Shown piece after piece: positions 27,218-36,134 of a DNA stretch of 64,000 nt (the stretch's first letter is position 1; the number at the start of each line of letters is the position of its first letter). A program made the translations under genes and the position numbers. The DNA is taken from assembly GCA_964586145.1 (NCBI GenBank), contig CAZPHH010000005.1, positions 28,817 through 92,816 of the forward strand. Direction: 5' to 3'. A model generated the notes under the pieces. The model worked only from the letters and a program-made list of their open reading frames with translations. It had not been told where the DNA came from and searched no databases. The stretch is from JAFGJQ01 sp964586145 (GTDB lineage: Bacteria; Planctomycetota; Phycisphaerae; UBA1845).

Positions 27218-30200
27218 TTACCCCCCTCCCGCGGGCGCCTCGGCGGCCCGCAGCCGATCGAACACCTCCGATCGCTTCAGCGCCGGCAGGTCGCGCACCG
27301 GCGTGCGGCCAGGCTCGAACCGGCACACTGCCGCATATTTACACCACCCGCACGGGGAGAAGTCTCCCATTCGGTACGGCCGCACCGCGACCTCTCCGTC
27401 CAGCACGCCGTCCGCCCATTCGCCCAGCCGGCGCCGTGTGTGCTCCAGCAGGCGTCGGAAGTCGTCCGCCTCGGCCGCGTCGGACGCATCGACGCGCGCG
27501 ATGCCGCCGTCCCTCTTCCGCGCCGCATGATACACCTCCGACCGGCCCGATCCGGCAAAATCCGCGTCCAGCGCCTCCATGCGGTCCATGTTCAGCACGC
27601 CCCGCGGGGCAAACACGCCTGCTGCGTCTGCGTCCGCCTCCTCCGCGTCGGACGGATGGTCCACCGCCCGATACGTCTCGATCAGGCTCACATAGAACGC
27701 GGCGGCCGGCTGGATCGCCCGGCCGCCCAGCGTCCGACCCCGATCCGCCAGCACCAGCAGGTAGCCCGGCAACTGCAGCGACAGCCCGTGGTACACGCTC
27801 GATAAATCCAGCCGCTTGTCGCGCGTTCGCTTGTAGTCAATCACCACGCCCAGCGTTTCGTCCGCCAGTTCCGCGAGGTCCACCCGGTCGATGAACCCGC
27901 GCAGACGCGCCTTGCGACCTTTCGGCGTGACAATGTCCAGCGCGGGCAGGCTGCCCGGCTCGTTCAGCCCGAACGCCAGCTCCGCCGCCCGCGGACGGAA
28001 CCGGCCAGCCCGGGCGGCCCGTCGCTGGCCCCCCAGCACGCGCCGCAGGTCCGCCGCGCTGCGCCGGAGCATGTACAGGTCGCGCGGGCCCAGTTCCGTG
28101 CCGGCCTCGCGCACGGTCGCCTCCACCGTGGCCCGGCCGGACTCCAGCAGGTCCCACATCGTCGCGTCGTCCAGGGCGCCCAGCGATTGCCCGCGCGAGG
28201 CCACCTCCCGCACGAACTCTTCCAGGATCGCGTGATGAATGGTGCCCACGTCCACGGCGGCCAGCGCCGCCTCTTTTCGCTCCTCCAGGCGCAAACCGTA
28301 CGAGGCAAAATGCTGGAACGGACAGGCCGCGAACATCTCCAGCCGAGACACGCTCGCCAGGAGCGGCTCCTTCACCAGGCGCCGCGTCACCGCGCCGCTG
28401 AGCCGGGCGTCGTTGCGATACGCCAGCGCGGCGAGGACCTTCGCCAGCGGACGCTGCAGGTCCTCCACCCGTCGGGCCGCCTCGTAGACGTCGTTCCACA
28501 AATCGCGGGTGTCCGCGTCGGCCTCCGCGGCCACGGCCGGCCGATGGCGGAACTCGAAGGCGAGCCGGCCGGCCAGGTCGCGTGACGTCCACACGTTCCA
28601 CGTCCGGCGGCTGCGAAACCCGTCATCCACGTGCAGCTCTCGCAGGTCCGGACACGCTTGGCGCAACGCCACCACATACGGTGACGGCCGCAGCGCCTGC
28701 CCGTCCGCGTCCGCCAGGGCGTAGGTGACGTACGCCCGGTCCGACGCCCGCGTCAGCGCCGTGTACGCCAGCAGCGACTCCTCCAGGGCCCGCTGCCGCC
28801 GCGTGACACCCACCTGCACGCCCTGTTCCCGCAGCCAATCGCGATCCTCGTCGTTCAGAATGGCGTCTTCGGAGCCGACGTGCGGAAACGAGCCTTCGTT
28901 GAACCCCATGACGATGGCAATCCGGATCTCCGGGTGCCGGCTCCGCTCGATCGACCCCACCAGCACCTGATCGAGCATCGGCGGGGCCAGCCCCAGCGTC
29001 AGCTCGCTCAGCCCGGCCTCCACCACCTCCCCCAGCCGCGACACGTCCATCCGCTCGTCACCGAGCGAGGCGCACAGGTCATCCAGGAACCCCGCGATGT
29101 CACGGATGATCTGCCGATGCTCCTCGGCCAGGTCCAGGTTGCCGTCCGCGTCCGCTCGGTCCGCCCACTGGGCGAGCCGATCCGCCGCCTTCAGCGAGTC
29201 CAGCGCATCCTTCAGCCGGCGCGCCCACTCCGCACCCGTGCATGCGCCCGAGGCGGCCGCGTCATACCAGGCCGCCAGTCTCTCCACGACGGCTCGCCGA
29301 GCCCGGTCAATCCGATTCAGCCGATCCGCCGCGGCGGGCGACAGTACGTCGTCCGGCCGGTCCAGCGGCGACGTGCCCGGGGTGTGCCAGGCCTGGGCCT
29401 GCCGCCAGATCTCCGGGCCTTCCAGCCCGCAGGCCAGCAGATAGTTTTCCAGGGCATCCGCGGCGGCATCGTCAATCCCCAGCATCCCCGTCTTGAGCAG
29501 CAGCCGCATCGCGGACAGCCGGAACGGCCGCTCGACCATCGCGATCAGCCCGCGCAGAAGCTCCACCGCCGGATGGTGCGACGTCGGGCGGCGACGATCG
29601 ATGAAGAACGGGATTCTCCGCTCGGCCAGCAGGGCCGACAGCAGGTCGTGGTAGGGTCCCATGTCCCGCAGGATGACGGCGATGTCCCGATACCGGATTG
29701 CCCCGCGCCCCTCTCGCACCAGGTGACAGATCAATGACGCCACGTAGTCCGCTTCCGCCCGCCGATCGGACGCGGTCACCAGCGTGACATCGCGCGACGC
29801 CCCGGACGGCGCGGCGTCACCCTCCGCAAACAACAATCGCTCCAGACGGGCCAGCGCGGGACGGCGGGCGAATCGCGGCAGCGGATCGGGCCGCAACAGA
29901 AGCGGTGCGATCACGTCCACGCCCGCCGCCGCGAAATCCGCCCGCAATTCCAGGTGCATGCGCTGGATCTTGCCGAACTGGTCCGTCGGTTCGACCGGCA
30001 CGACGTCCCCGGCGCAGACCGCGTACTCCGGGTCGGCCATGACCGTGACCTCCATGCCCCGGACCCGGCGGCCCAACTCCACCAGCAACCGCCGTTGCTG
30101 CCCGGTGAAGCCCGCGAAACCGTCCACCCACACGCGTGCGGAGGACAACTCCGGCCACTGGTCAAGATGCTCTCGGGCCAGGGCCAGAGAAAGCGAGGGG

Positions 30201-30733
30201 TCCAGCTTGTCGTCACCCAGGAACGCCAGGTACGCCGCATAGAGAATCCGGAGATCATCAAGCTTGTGACGCAGCAGCGGGTCGCGGGCGTCGATCGCAC
30301 GGGACCCGTCGAGCGCATCGGGCTCCACGGCCTCCGCCAGAAACTCGCTTACGGCCCGGGCCAACTCCTGCACGAGTCCCGGGCACCGCTCCGTTCGCCG
30401 GTACAGTGTCAGACGGCTGTGCAGCTCTCCCAGCAGGTGCCGTAACACCAGCGTACGTCCGACGGAAGAAAGTGCCCGCCGCCGGGCGACCCCGCCGCGT
30501 TGCAGAATGCGAAACGCCAGTCGCTGGAAACTCAGGACTTCGGCCCGATGCGTGGCGCCCACGTCCGGATGGGACAGGAGGGCCCGTTCCGTCTGGAGGC
30601 TGGCCTGTTCCGGCACGAGCAAAATCAGACGCTCGTCCGACTCCGCGGACGTTTTGAGGTGCTGCCGCACGGAAGCCAGGCAGTGCGCCGTCTTGCCCGC
30701 CCCCGCCCGGCCAATGACAAACCGGACGGCCAT
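27218..30733 (-). CDS. addB: AddB nuclease subunit with iron-sulfur staple
   Basis: Partner of AddA, 1171 residues. The N-terminus has an ATP-binding loop, GRAGAGKT at about 7-14. The C-terminal PD-(D/E)xK nuclease has the VVIDYKRT strand near 965. Four cysteines that would bind the 4Fe-4S cluster surround the nuclease: one in AACPFQHFASYGL near 804 and three in SPCGWCKYAAVC near 1131, the pattern of AddB. The start at 30733 (MAVRFVIG) is chosen at the first beta-strand; the frame is open 30 codons further. The ribosome binding site is weak. Confidence 0.9.
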   Translation of the reverse strand: MAVRFVIGRAGAGKTAHCLASVRQHLKTSAESDERLILLVPEQASLQTERALLSHPDVGATHRAEVLSFQRLAFRILQRGGVARRRALSSVGRTLVLRHLLGELHSRLTLYRRTERCPGLVQELARAVSEFLAEAVEPDALDGSRAIDARDPLLRHKLDDLRILYAAYLAFLGDDKLDPSLSLALAREHLDQWPELSSARVWVDGFAGFTGQQRRLLVELGRRVRGMEVTVMADPEYAVCAGDVVPVEPTDQFGKIQRMHLELRADFAAAGVDVIAPLLLRPDPLPRFARRPALARLERLLFAEGDAAPSGASRDVTLVTASDRRAEADYVASLICHLVREGRGAIRYRDIAVILRDMGPYHDLLSALLAERRIPFFIDRRRPTSHHPAVELLRGLIAMVERPFRLSAMRLLLKTGMLGIDDAAADALENYLLACGLEGPEIWRQAQAWHTPGTSPLDRPDDVLSPAAADRLNRIDRARRAVVERLAAWYDAAASGACTGAEWARRLKDALDSLKAADRLAQWADRADADGNLDLAEEHRQIIRDIAGFLDDLCASLGDERMDVSRLGEVVEAGLSELTLGLAPPMLDQVLVGSIERSRHPEIRIAIVMGFNEGSFPHVGSEDAILNDEDRDWLREQGVQVGVTRRQRALEESLLAYTALTRASDRAYVTYALADADGQALRPSPYVVALRQACPDLRELHVDDGFRSRRTWNVWTSRDLAGRLAFEFRHRPAVAAEADADTRDLWNDVYEAARRVEDLQRPLAKVLAALAYRNDARLSGAVTRRLVKEPLLASVSRLEMFAACPFQHFASYGLRLEERKEAALAAVDVGTIHHAILEEFVREVASRGQSLGALDDATMWDLLESGRATVEATVREAGTELGPRDLYMLRRSAADLRRVLGGQRRAARAGRFRPRAAELAFGLNEPGSLPALDIVTPKGRKARLRGFIDRVDLAELADETLGVVIDYKRTRDKRLDLSSVYHGLSLQLPGYLLVLADRGRTLGGRAIQPAAAFYVSLIETYRAVDHPSDAEEADADAAGVFAPRGVLNMDRMEALDADFAGSGRSEVYHAARKRDGGIARVDASDAAEADDFRRLLEHTRRRLGEWADGVLDGEVAVRPYRMGDFSPCGWCKYAAVCRFEPGRTPVRDLPALKRSEVFDRLRAAEAPAGGG

Positions 30734-30892
30734 GCCGAAGTGGTATCCCAACCGGGTCCGTCGGTCAACGTATCCTGTCCGGCCGGACCCAGGCGCGTCA
30801 GAAGAAACTGAGGACCGGCCCATCGCCGCGGGCGCGACAAACGGGCCGGTCCTGCAGGGGACACGTCTGGGGAATCTACGACAAGGACCCGG

Positions 30893-31930
30893 TCAATCGA
30901 AGGCGTCTTCGTCCACTTCCTCCTCGTCGTCCTCTTCCTCTTGCTCTTCGTCTTCCTCCTCCAGATCCTCTTCTTCTTGCTCCTCTTCCTCCTCTTCCTC
31001 GTCGGCGTCCTCCTCTTCGACGCCTTCCTCTTCCTGGGCCTGGTCGGCCTCGGGATCCGCCGGCTCAACCGGCTCCTCCACCGGTGGAGGCGGTGGAGGC
31101 GGCGGGGGTGGCGGCGGCGGGGGCGCCGGTTTGGGTTCCGGTGGCGGCGGAGGCGGCGGGGGCGTGCTGACCGGCTTGGCCGGCGGCGGGGCGGGCTTGG
31201 TTTCGGGGGCCGGCGGCTTGTATTCCTCCCCTTCCTTCATCACCCGGATGCTCTTGATGACGACCGGTTCGACCGGCGTAACTTCTCCCTGCCGCGGATC
31301 GTACTTCGGGTGCATGCGCGTCTTGGTCGTCCGGATCAACTCCACCACGTCTATGCCCTGCACCACCTCGCCGAAAACCGTGTACCCTTCCCGCCCGGGC
31401 CCCGGCCGATAGTCCAGCTTCTTCGTGTTGTCCACCACGTTGATGAAGAACTGGGACGTGGCGGAATTCGGGTCCCCCGTCCGCGCCATCGAAATCGTGC
31501 CGCGCACGTTCTTCAACCCGTTGTTCGACTCGATCTTGATCGGCGGCCGCAGGCCCTCTTTCTTGATGTCCATGTCCACGGTGTACCCGCCGCCCTGAAT
31601 CATGAAATCGGGAATCACGCGGTGGAAGATGGTGCCGACGAAGTACCCGTCGTTGACGTACTTCAGGAAGTTCTCCACCGTGATCGGGGCCTTCTCCGCG
31701 TCCAGCTCCAGAACGATCACTCCCAGCGTGGTCTCCATGAGCACGCGGGGCTTGGTCACCGGTTTGCTCGCCGGCTGGGTGGCGGGGACCTTGGCCTCGA
31801 CCGGCGGAGGGACCGGATCGGCCGATTCCTTCGGCGGAGGGCTGTCCGGCTGGGTCGGTTCGCCCGGTTGCCCGGAGGCCAGTGGGGAAACGGCAAACAA
31901 CACACACAGAACGACAAGCGTTCGTTTCAT
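30893..31930 (-). CDS. Exported cyclophilin-type peptidyl-prolyl isomerase with Pro-rich and acidic tail
   Basis: Protein of 345 residues. A signal peptide (residues 1-20, ending LASG) is followed by a Pro/Lys linker and a cyclophilin domain at about 65-240 with FHRVIPDFMIQGGG, GTISMART and SATSQFFINV, so the isomerase core looks intact. After it come a proline-rich run at about 255-290 including 14 consecutive prolines, and then about 50 residues almost wholly Asp/Glu. The domain would assist folding of exported proteins. The low-complexity tail is unusual and may bind calcium, basic proteins or envelope polymers, but that is inference. The start has AGGAGA nine bases upstream and a good promoter further up. 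Confidence 0.85.
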   Translation of the reverse strand: MKRTLVVLCVLFAVSPLASGQPGEPTQPDSPPPKESADPVPPPVEAKVPATQPASKPVTKPRVLMETTLGVIVLELDAEKAPITVENFLKYVNDGYFVGTIFHRVIPDFMIQGGGYTVDMDIKKEGLRPPIKIESNNGLKNVRGTISMARTGDPNSATSQFFINVVDNTKKLDYRPGPGREGYTVFGEVVQGIDVVELIRTTKTRMHPKYDPRQGEVTPVEPVVIKSIRVMKEGEEYKPPAPETKPAPPPAKPVSTPPPPPPPPEPKPAPPPPPPPPPPPPPPVEEPVEPADPEADQAQEEEGVEEEDADEEEEEEEQEEEDLEEEDEEQEEEDDEEEVDEDAFD

Positions 31931-32005
31931 CGCTATTTCTCCTGCACGCGGCGAGCACGTTCCAACCCGCTCAGCTTCGCCACCCCGCGCCCGGCGGCCC
32001 CGGAA

Positions 32006-32034
32006 AGAATAACGCGACGCTTCACGGGAATCAA
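32006..32034 (-). promoter_or_regulatory. Predicted sigma70-type promoter of the cyclophilin gene
   Basis: On the minus strand TTGATT, a 17-bp spacer and TATTCT lie about 75 bp before the cyclophilin start, in the gap divergent to trmJ. Confidence 0.5.
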
Positions 32035-32143
32035 CGATCCGCCCCCGGCCGGAGGTCCGTCCGATTGGACCGATACGCCGCCCTTTGGTTCCGGCGACGG
32101 CCGGCCCTTCCGTTTCCCGATCCCTCGCCCGGGGGTACCATCG

Positions 32144-32917
32144 ATGGTCATGGTCGACCCCCTCGGCAACATCCGCATCATTCTGGTTCGGCCCAAGTTC
32201 GCCGGCAATGTAGGGGCTGTCGCCCGAGCCATGGCGAACATGAATCTGCAACAACTCTGTCTCGTGGCCCCCCAGTGTGATCCGCTTTCCCCGGACGCGC
32301 GCAAACCCGGCGTTCGGGCGGGAGCGATCCTTGAGGCCGCACGGACCGTCCAAACGCTCCGCGACGCTCTGGAGTCCGTGACCTATACCGTGGCGACGAG
32401 CTGCCGAGGCGGGCTCTATCGCATGCAGATCGAAGTGACACCGCGCGACATGGCCGCCCGCGTCCTCACCCGGGCCCGGATCGGCCAAGCCGCCATCCTC
32501 TTCGGCCCCGAGGACAGCGGGCTGACCAACGAAGACCTCGTGAACTGTGATGCCGTCGTCCGCATCCCCAGCAGCCCCGCCTACCCCTCGCTGAACCTCG
32601 CCCAGGCCGTCCTGATCGTCGCCTACGAACTGTTCCTCGCCGCGGCCGACACGGAAAGGCCGGTCCCCCCCGCCGCACCCGTGGACAGGGCCGACGCCGC
32701 GACCCTGGACCGTCTCATGGGCAAGTACAGAACGGCCCTGCTGAAGATCGGCTACCTGCATCCGGAGAATCCGGAGCACCTGCTGTTCCCTCTGCGGGCC
32801 GTGCTTGGCCGTGCGGCGTTGACGAACGCCGAAGCCCGGATTCTGATGGGAATGGCCCAGCAGATGGAGTCGTTTGCCCGGCAGGGCGCCCCACCGAACC
32901 GGAGCGACAGCCCATGA
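32144..32917 (+). CDS. trmJ: TrmJ/TrmH-family RNA 2'-O-methyltransferase
   Basis: SPOUT-class, SAM-dependent methyltransferase of 257 residues, expected to methylate the ribose at tRNA position 32 or a related rRNA site. IILVRPKFAGNVGAVARAM at the N-terminus, LFGPEDSGLTNEDL in the middle and IPSSPAYPSLNLAQAV form the knotted SAM-binding site. The C-terminal region is helical, as in TrmJ. Two ATGs (32144, 32150) are both possible; the first follows a G-run. Its TGA overlaps the ATG of dprA. Assignment to TrmJ rather than another TrmH paralogue is by length and C-terminal extension. Confidence 0.8.
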   Translation: MVMVDPLGNIRIILVRPKFAGNVGAVARAMANMNLQQLCLVAPQCDPLSPDARKPGVRAGAILEAARTVQTLRDALESVTYTVATSCRGGLYRMQIEVTPRDMAARVLTRARIGQAAILFGPEDSGLTNEDLVNCDAVVRIPSSPAYPSLNLAQAVLIVAYELFLAAADTERPVPPAAPVDRADAATLDRLMGKYRTALLKIGYLHPENPEHLLFPLRAVLGRAALTNAEARILMGMAQQMESFARQGAPPNRSDSP

Positions 32918-34062
32918 CTCAGATCGACGATTGCCTGGCCTCGCCGGCCGCCCGCAAGCTGCTGCGCCTTCACATGGCCGACGGGGTGGGACCGATCCGG
33001 CTGGCCCGGCTGCTCGCGCATTTCGGCGGTGTCGATGACGTTCTGGCCGCGTCCCGAAACTCGTTGCAGAAAGTGGAAGGCGTCGGGCCTGCCACCGCCC
33101 AGGCAATCCTCGACGCGCGAACGGACGAACGAGCTGAGCGAGAGCTGGAACAGGCTGCACGCCTCGGCATCCGCATCCTCGGGCTCACCGACGCGGACTA
33201 TCCCGCCCGCCTCGCAAGCATCCCCGATCCGCCCACCTGCCTGTACGTGCGGGGCCGGTTGGACCCCCAGGACACGGCCGCCCTGGCGATCGTCGGCACA
33301 CGCCGCTGCACCCACTATGGGGCCGAGCAGGCCCGACGGTTCGCCGCGCTGGTCGCCGGCGCCGGTTTCACCGTCGTCTCGGGCCTGGCGCGGGGCATCG
33401 ACGCCCAGGCGCACGAAGGCGCCATGCAGGCCCGCGGCCGAACCCTGGCCGTGCTGGGCAACGGCCTGCATGAGGTCTACCCGCCGGAGCACCGGTCGCT
33501 GGCCGACCAGATCGTCGAGTCCGACGCCGGGGCGGTTCTCAGCGAGATTCCCTTCTGTGCCGCTCCGGAGACGGGGAATTTCCCTCGCCGCAACCGGATC
33601 GTGATCGGTTTGAGTGTCGGCGTTCTGGTCGTCGAGGCCCCGCGGCGCAGCGGCGCGCTGATTACCGCCGCCCAGGCCGTTGACTACAACCGCGAGGTCT
33701 TCGCGCTTCCCGGACGCGTGGACACGCTGCAGGCGGCCGGCGCAAACCAGTTGATCCGAGACGGCGCCCGGCTGGTCACGTGCCTGGAAGACATCCTGGA
33801 GGAACTCACCGCGGTCGAACGGAGGTGCATTCCCCCGGACGCCCGGTCACAACCCGATGACCCGCCGCCCGCCCCCGCGCTGTTCGACCTGCCGCCGGAT
33901 GAACAGGCCGTCCTGGACTCCCTGGCCGGCGAAGAGCGTGACCTGGACTCCCTGGCCGGCGTCTGCCGGATTCCCGTGCCGCGTCTGACCTCCGCCCTGA
34001 TGCACCTTCAACTCAAGGGGGCGGTCCGCCGGCTTCCGGGCGGCCGATTCGCGCGTCGGTAG
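32914..34062 (+). CDS. dprA: DNA-processing protein DprA
   Basis: DprA binds incoming single-stranded DNA and loads RecA during transformation. The protein has 382 residues: an N-terminal helix-hairpin-helix region at about 20-70, the Rossmann domain at about 100-300 with AIVGTRRCTHYG, GLARGIDAQAHEGA and FPRRNRIVIG, and a winged-helix end at about 320-382. It starts in an ATGA overlap with trmJ. No other competence gene is near. Confidence 0.93.
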   Translation: MTQIDDCLASPAARKLLRLHMADGVGPIRLARLLAHFGGVDDVLAASRNSLQKVEGVGPATAQAILDARTDERAERELEQAARLGIRILGLTDADYPARLASIPDPPTCLYVRGRLDPQDTAALAIVGTRRCTHYGAEQARRFAALVAGAGFTVVSGLARGIDAQAHEGAMQARGRTLAVLGNGLHEVYPPEHRSLADQIVESDAGAVLSEIPFCAAPETGNFPRRNRIVIGLSVGVLVVEAPRRSGALITAAQAVDYNREVFALPGRVDTLQAAGANQLIRDGARLVTCLEDILEELTAVERRCIPPDARSQPDDPPPAPALFDLPPDEQAVLDSLAGEERDLDSLAGVCRIPVPRLTSALMHLQLKGAVRRLPGGRFARR

Positions 34063-34084
34063 CCCGTCCCGACGGCTGTCACGG

Positions 34085-34107
34085 GACCCGGCCGGAAGGC
34101 CCGGGTC
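34085..34107 (+). terminator. Hairpin after dprA, possible weak terminator
   Basis: GACCCGGCC and GGCCCGGGTC pair around a GGAA loop with one bulged C, 23 bp after dprA. No T-run follows, so its role as a terminator is uncertain. Confidence 0.4.
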
Positions 34108-34134
34108 GGCCCTTGCGCCCCCCCTCAAAATTTC

Positions 34135-34163
34135 TTGCGTCCGGATTGCCCTTGGGTTATTCT
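34135..34163 (+). promoter_or_regulatory. Predicted sigma70-type promoter of the 28-residue peptide gene
   Basis: TTGCGT, a 17-bp spacer and TATTCT would start transcription near 34170, giving a leader of about 125 bases before the small gene. Confidence 0.5.
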
Positions 34164-34182
34164 CCGCCCCCGGCGCGGCAAT

Positions 34183-34261
34183 GGGTCTCGCAATCCCGTG
34201 AGACACCCAGGTTGAGTGCGGCCGTGCAGGTCGACCGACGCCGGGGAGGCGTCCCCGTCGG
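34183..34261 (+). promoter_or_regulatory. Structured leader with two hairpins
   Basis: Two hairpins occupy the leader: GTCTC/GAGAC around a 10-nt loop (34185-34204, flanked by GG and CC), and a longer stem at 34235-34261 (CCGAC/GTCGG, a 3-nt bulge, GGGGA/TCCCC, loop GGCG). They could control translation of the small gene or stabilise its mRNA. No known riboswitch pattern is recognised. Confidence 0.4.
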
Positions 34262-34293
34262 ACGAACAGGAATCAAGAAGGAGGATGCTAGCG

Positions 34294-34380
34294 ATGGAGT
34301 TTAACTGGTATCTCATCGTGGGTCTGGTTATTGTCGTGATTGTTCTTATCGTCATTAAGAAGAAACAGCAGGGCGGTTGA
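34294..34380 (+). CDS. 28-residue single-span membrane peptide
   Basis: Small protein of unknown function. It has a short polar start (MEFNWY), a hydrophobic stretch of about 16 residues rich in Val, Ile and Leu, and a basic end (KKKQQGG), as expected for one membrane span with the C-terminus in the cytoplasm. A perfect AAGGAGG lies nine bases before the ATG at 34294; an ATG at 34285 is too close to it to be the start. It has its own predicted promoter and a structured leader. No toxin antisense RNA is evident. Its neighbours (dprA, endonuclease III relative) do not suggest a role. Confidence 0.6.
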   Translation: MEFNWYLIVGLVIVVIVLIVIKKKQQGG

Positions 34381-34504
34381 TCTCGTCCTGGCAACCGATG
34401 GTTCTCATCGAGGGCTGTCCGCTCGGGTCCCGGGCCCTGTCTCCGTTGCCGGCCTCCCGCATCCGTCGTTGAGGCGAGGGAAAGGCGCACGCCCGAAGCG
34501 CGGG

Positions 34505-35173
34505 CTACGAGGCGTCGGCGTCGTGGGGCCACGATTCCAGCGGGCAGCCTTCGCATTGTGCCAGTGCCCGGCAGTGCCGCTTGCCCAGCTCCACCAGCAG
34601 GGCGTGGTATTCGTTGAACATCTCGGCACTTGACGGCAGGACCCGCTCGAACTGCGATTGAATCACCTCGTACCGCGCCCCCGGCTCGATCCAGCCGTGC
34701 CGGATGAGGATGCGCCGGGTGTAGGCATCCACCACGAACGTGGCGTGGTTCCCCGCGTACAGCAGAATCGCATCCGCCGTCTCCGGCCCGATGCCCGGCA
34801 CGCTCAGCAGGTCCGCCCGGAGGATCCGGCCATCCCCCCGCAAAGCCGCCTCCAGCGACCCGCTGCTCCGACGCCAAACCCACGCCGCCAGGGCCTTCAA
34901 CCGACGGGCCTTCACCCGAAAGGTCCCCGCCGGCCGGATGCACTCGGCCAACGCCTCCTCCTCCACTTCGTGCAGCCGCCGGAAATCCAGCAGGTCCGCC
35001 GCCCCCAACGCCGCGATCGCACGTTCCACGTTCCGCCAGGACGTGTTCTGCGTCAGCACCGCCCCGACGGCCACCTCCGTCGGCGTACGCGCGGGCCACC
35101 ACCCCTGCGGCCCATACGCTTCCCAGAGCACGTCGTACAGGCGTTTCAGTGAGTACCGCGACCGACTTCGCAT
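34505..35173 (-). CDS. Endonuclease III-like HhH-GPD DNA glycosylase
   Basis: Base-excision repair protein of 222 residues. The helix-hairpin-helix VPGIGPETADAILLYAG at about 120-136 and the following VVDAYTRRIL, whose Asp is the catalytic residue of the family, are clear. A Lys equivalent to that of bifunctional glycosylase/lyases is not obvious, so it may be monofunctional like MagIII/Ogg-type relatives. The C-terminal cluster motif reads C-x5-C-x2-C, but the fourth Cys of endonuclease III is absent. An in-frame GTG four codons upstream (35185) is an alternative start. Confidence 0.8.
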   Translation of the reverse strand: MRSRSRYSLKRLYDVLWEAYGPQGWWPARTPTEVAVGAVLTQNTSWRNVERAIAALGAADLLDFRRLHEVEEEALAECIRPAGTFRVKARRLKALAAWVWRRSSGSLEAALRGDGRILRADLLSVPGIGPETADAILLYAGNHATFVVDAYTRRILIRHGWIEPGARYEVIQSQFERVLPSSAEMFNEYHALLVELGKRHCRALAQCEGCPLESWPHDADAS

Positions 35174-35292
35174 CGACTCCCTCACTCCTCGCTCAGACTC
35201 CCGGGCCGGAACCGCCGAAACTCCTCTTCCTCGTCACCCCGTCGCGGAGCCTGCCCCGGCGCGCCGGGGTCGCTCTGTCTTTCCCCGCTTGC

Positions 35293-36120
35293 ATGGACTC
35301 CAAAAGTCGTCACCATACGAGCCCGATGGGCAGGCGACAATCATCCCAACGCCCCAAACCGTCCAGCCGGGGGCCGCGCCGGCCCCGCAAGGCCACGGCC
35401 GCCGCCAGCGACCGCGGGGCCCTCGCCCGTCCGCTGGACACCCTGGTTTTCCTGTTGCCCTGGATCCTCTTCTACCAGATTGCCCTCCTCGTGCTGCCGC
35501 CCCGCACGGCCACTCCCGGATGCGACCAGGTCGTCGCCATCGACCTGCTGATGCTGTTCTTCGAGCTTTTCGGCACGACCGCTGTCATCATGCCCGGCCT
35601 GGCGGTCGTCGTGATTCTCCTATGCACGCACGTGGCATCGCGAGAGCCGTGGAAGGTGGACCGCGGTGCCGTCGCGTGGATGTATGTCGAGTCCGTCGTG
35701 CTCGCCATGCCCCTCGTGCTTCTGAGTCTGCTCATACAGGGTTCCCACCCGTTCGCCGCCACCACGCAGACTGCCGGCTACCCCTGGATCACGGAGACCA
35801 CCCTGTACATCGGCGCCGGCATCTTCGAAGAGCTTCTCTTTCGCCTGGTTCTGATCTCGGTCCTGGTCATCATCGGGGCCGACCTTCTCCGGCTCCCCGA
35901 CCGGACGACCATCTGGGCTGCTGTTTTCCTGGCCGCCGGGCTGTTTGCCGCGCACCACTACGCCCCCATCGGCAGCGACCCGTTCGTCTGGTCCGGGTTT
36001 GCCTTCCGGGCCATGGCTGGCGTGTACCTCGGCACGGTCTTCGTGTATCGCGGGTACGGTCCCGCCGCCGGGCTCCACATCGCATACAATCTGCTGGCGT
36101 TTGCCGTCGCGTCGCGATAG
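35293..36120 (+). CDS. CPBP-family intramembrane metalloprotease
   Basis: Membrane protein of about 275 residues in the CPBP (Rce1/Abi) family of intramembrane glutamate proteases. After a basic N-terminus there are six to eight hydrophobic segments. FEELLFRLVLI is motif 1 (EExxxR), AAHHYAP contributes the second-motif His, and LHIAYNL is the C-terminal H-x-x-x-N motif. The start is uncertain: the frame is open from 35149, overlapping the divergent gene, and ATGs at 35293 and 35326 are both plausible. The substrate is unknown. The zinc alcohol dehydrogenase gene follows after 14 bp. Confidence 0.75.
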   Translation: MDSKSRHHTSPMGRRQSSQRPKPSSRGPRRPRKATAAASDRGALARPLDTLVFLLPWILFYQIALLVLPPRTATPGCDQVVAIDLLMLFFELFGTTAVIMPGLAVVVILLCTHVASREPWKVDRGAVAWMYVESVVLAMPLVLLSLLIQGSHPFAATTQTAGYPWITETTLYIGAGIFEELLFRLVLISVLVIIGADLLRLPDRTTIWAAVFLAAGLFAAHHYAPIGSDPFVWSGFAFRAMAGVYLGTVFVYRGYGPAAGLHIAYNLLAFAVASR

Positions 36121-36134
36121 GGTGCTTTCCTGCC

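Noticed and set aside
30893..31130. Plus-strand Ser- and Leu/Phe-rich frames over the low-complexity region
   Set aside because: They are translations of the Pro- and Asp/Glu-coding repeat of the cyclophilin tail.
34294..34380. A type I toxin-antitoxin pair
   Set aside because: The peptide looks toxin-like in size, but no antisense RNA promoter or direct-repeat structure was found, so it is listed only as a membrane peptide.
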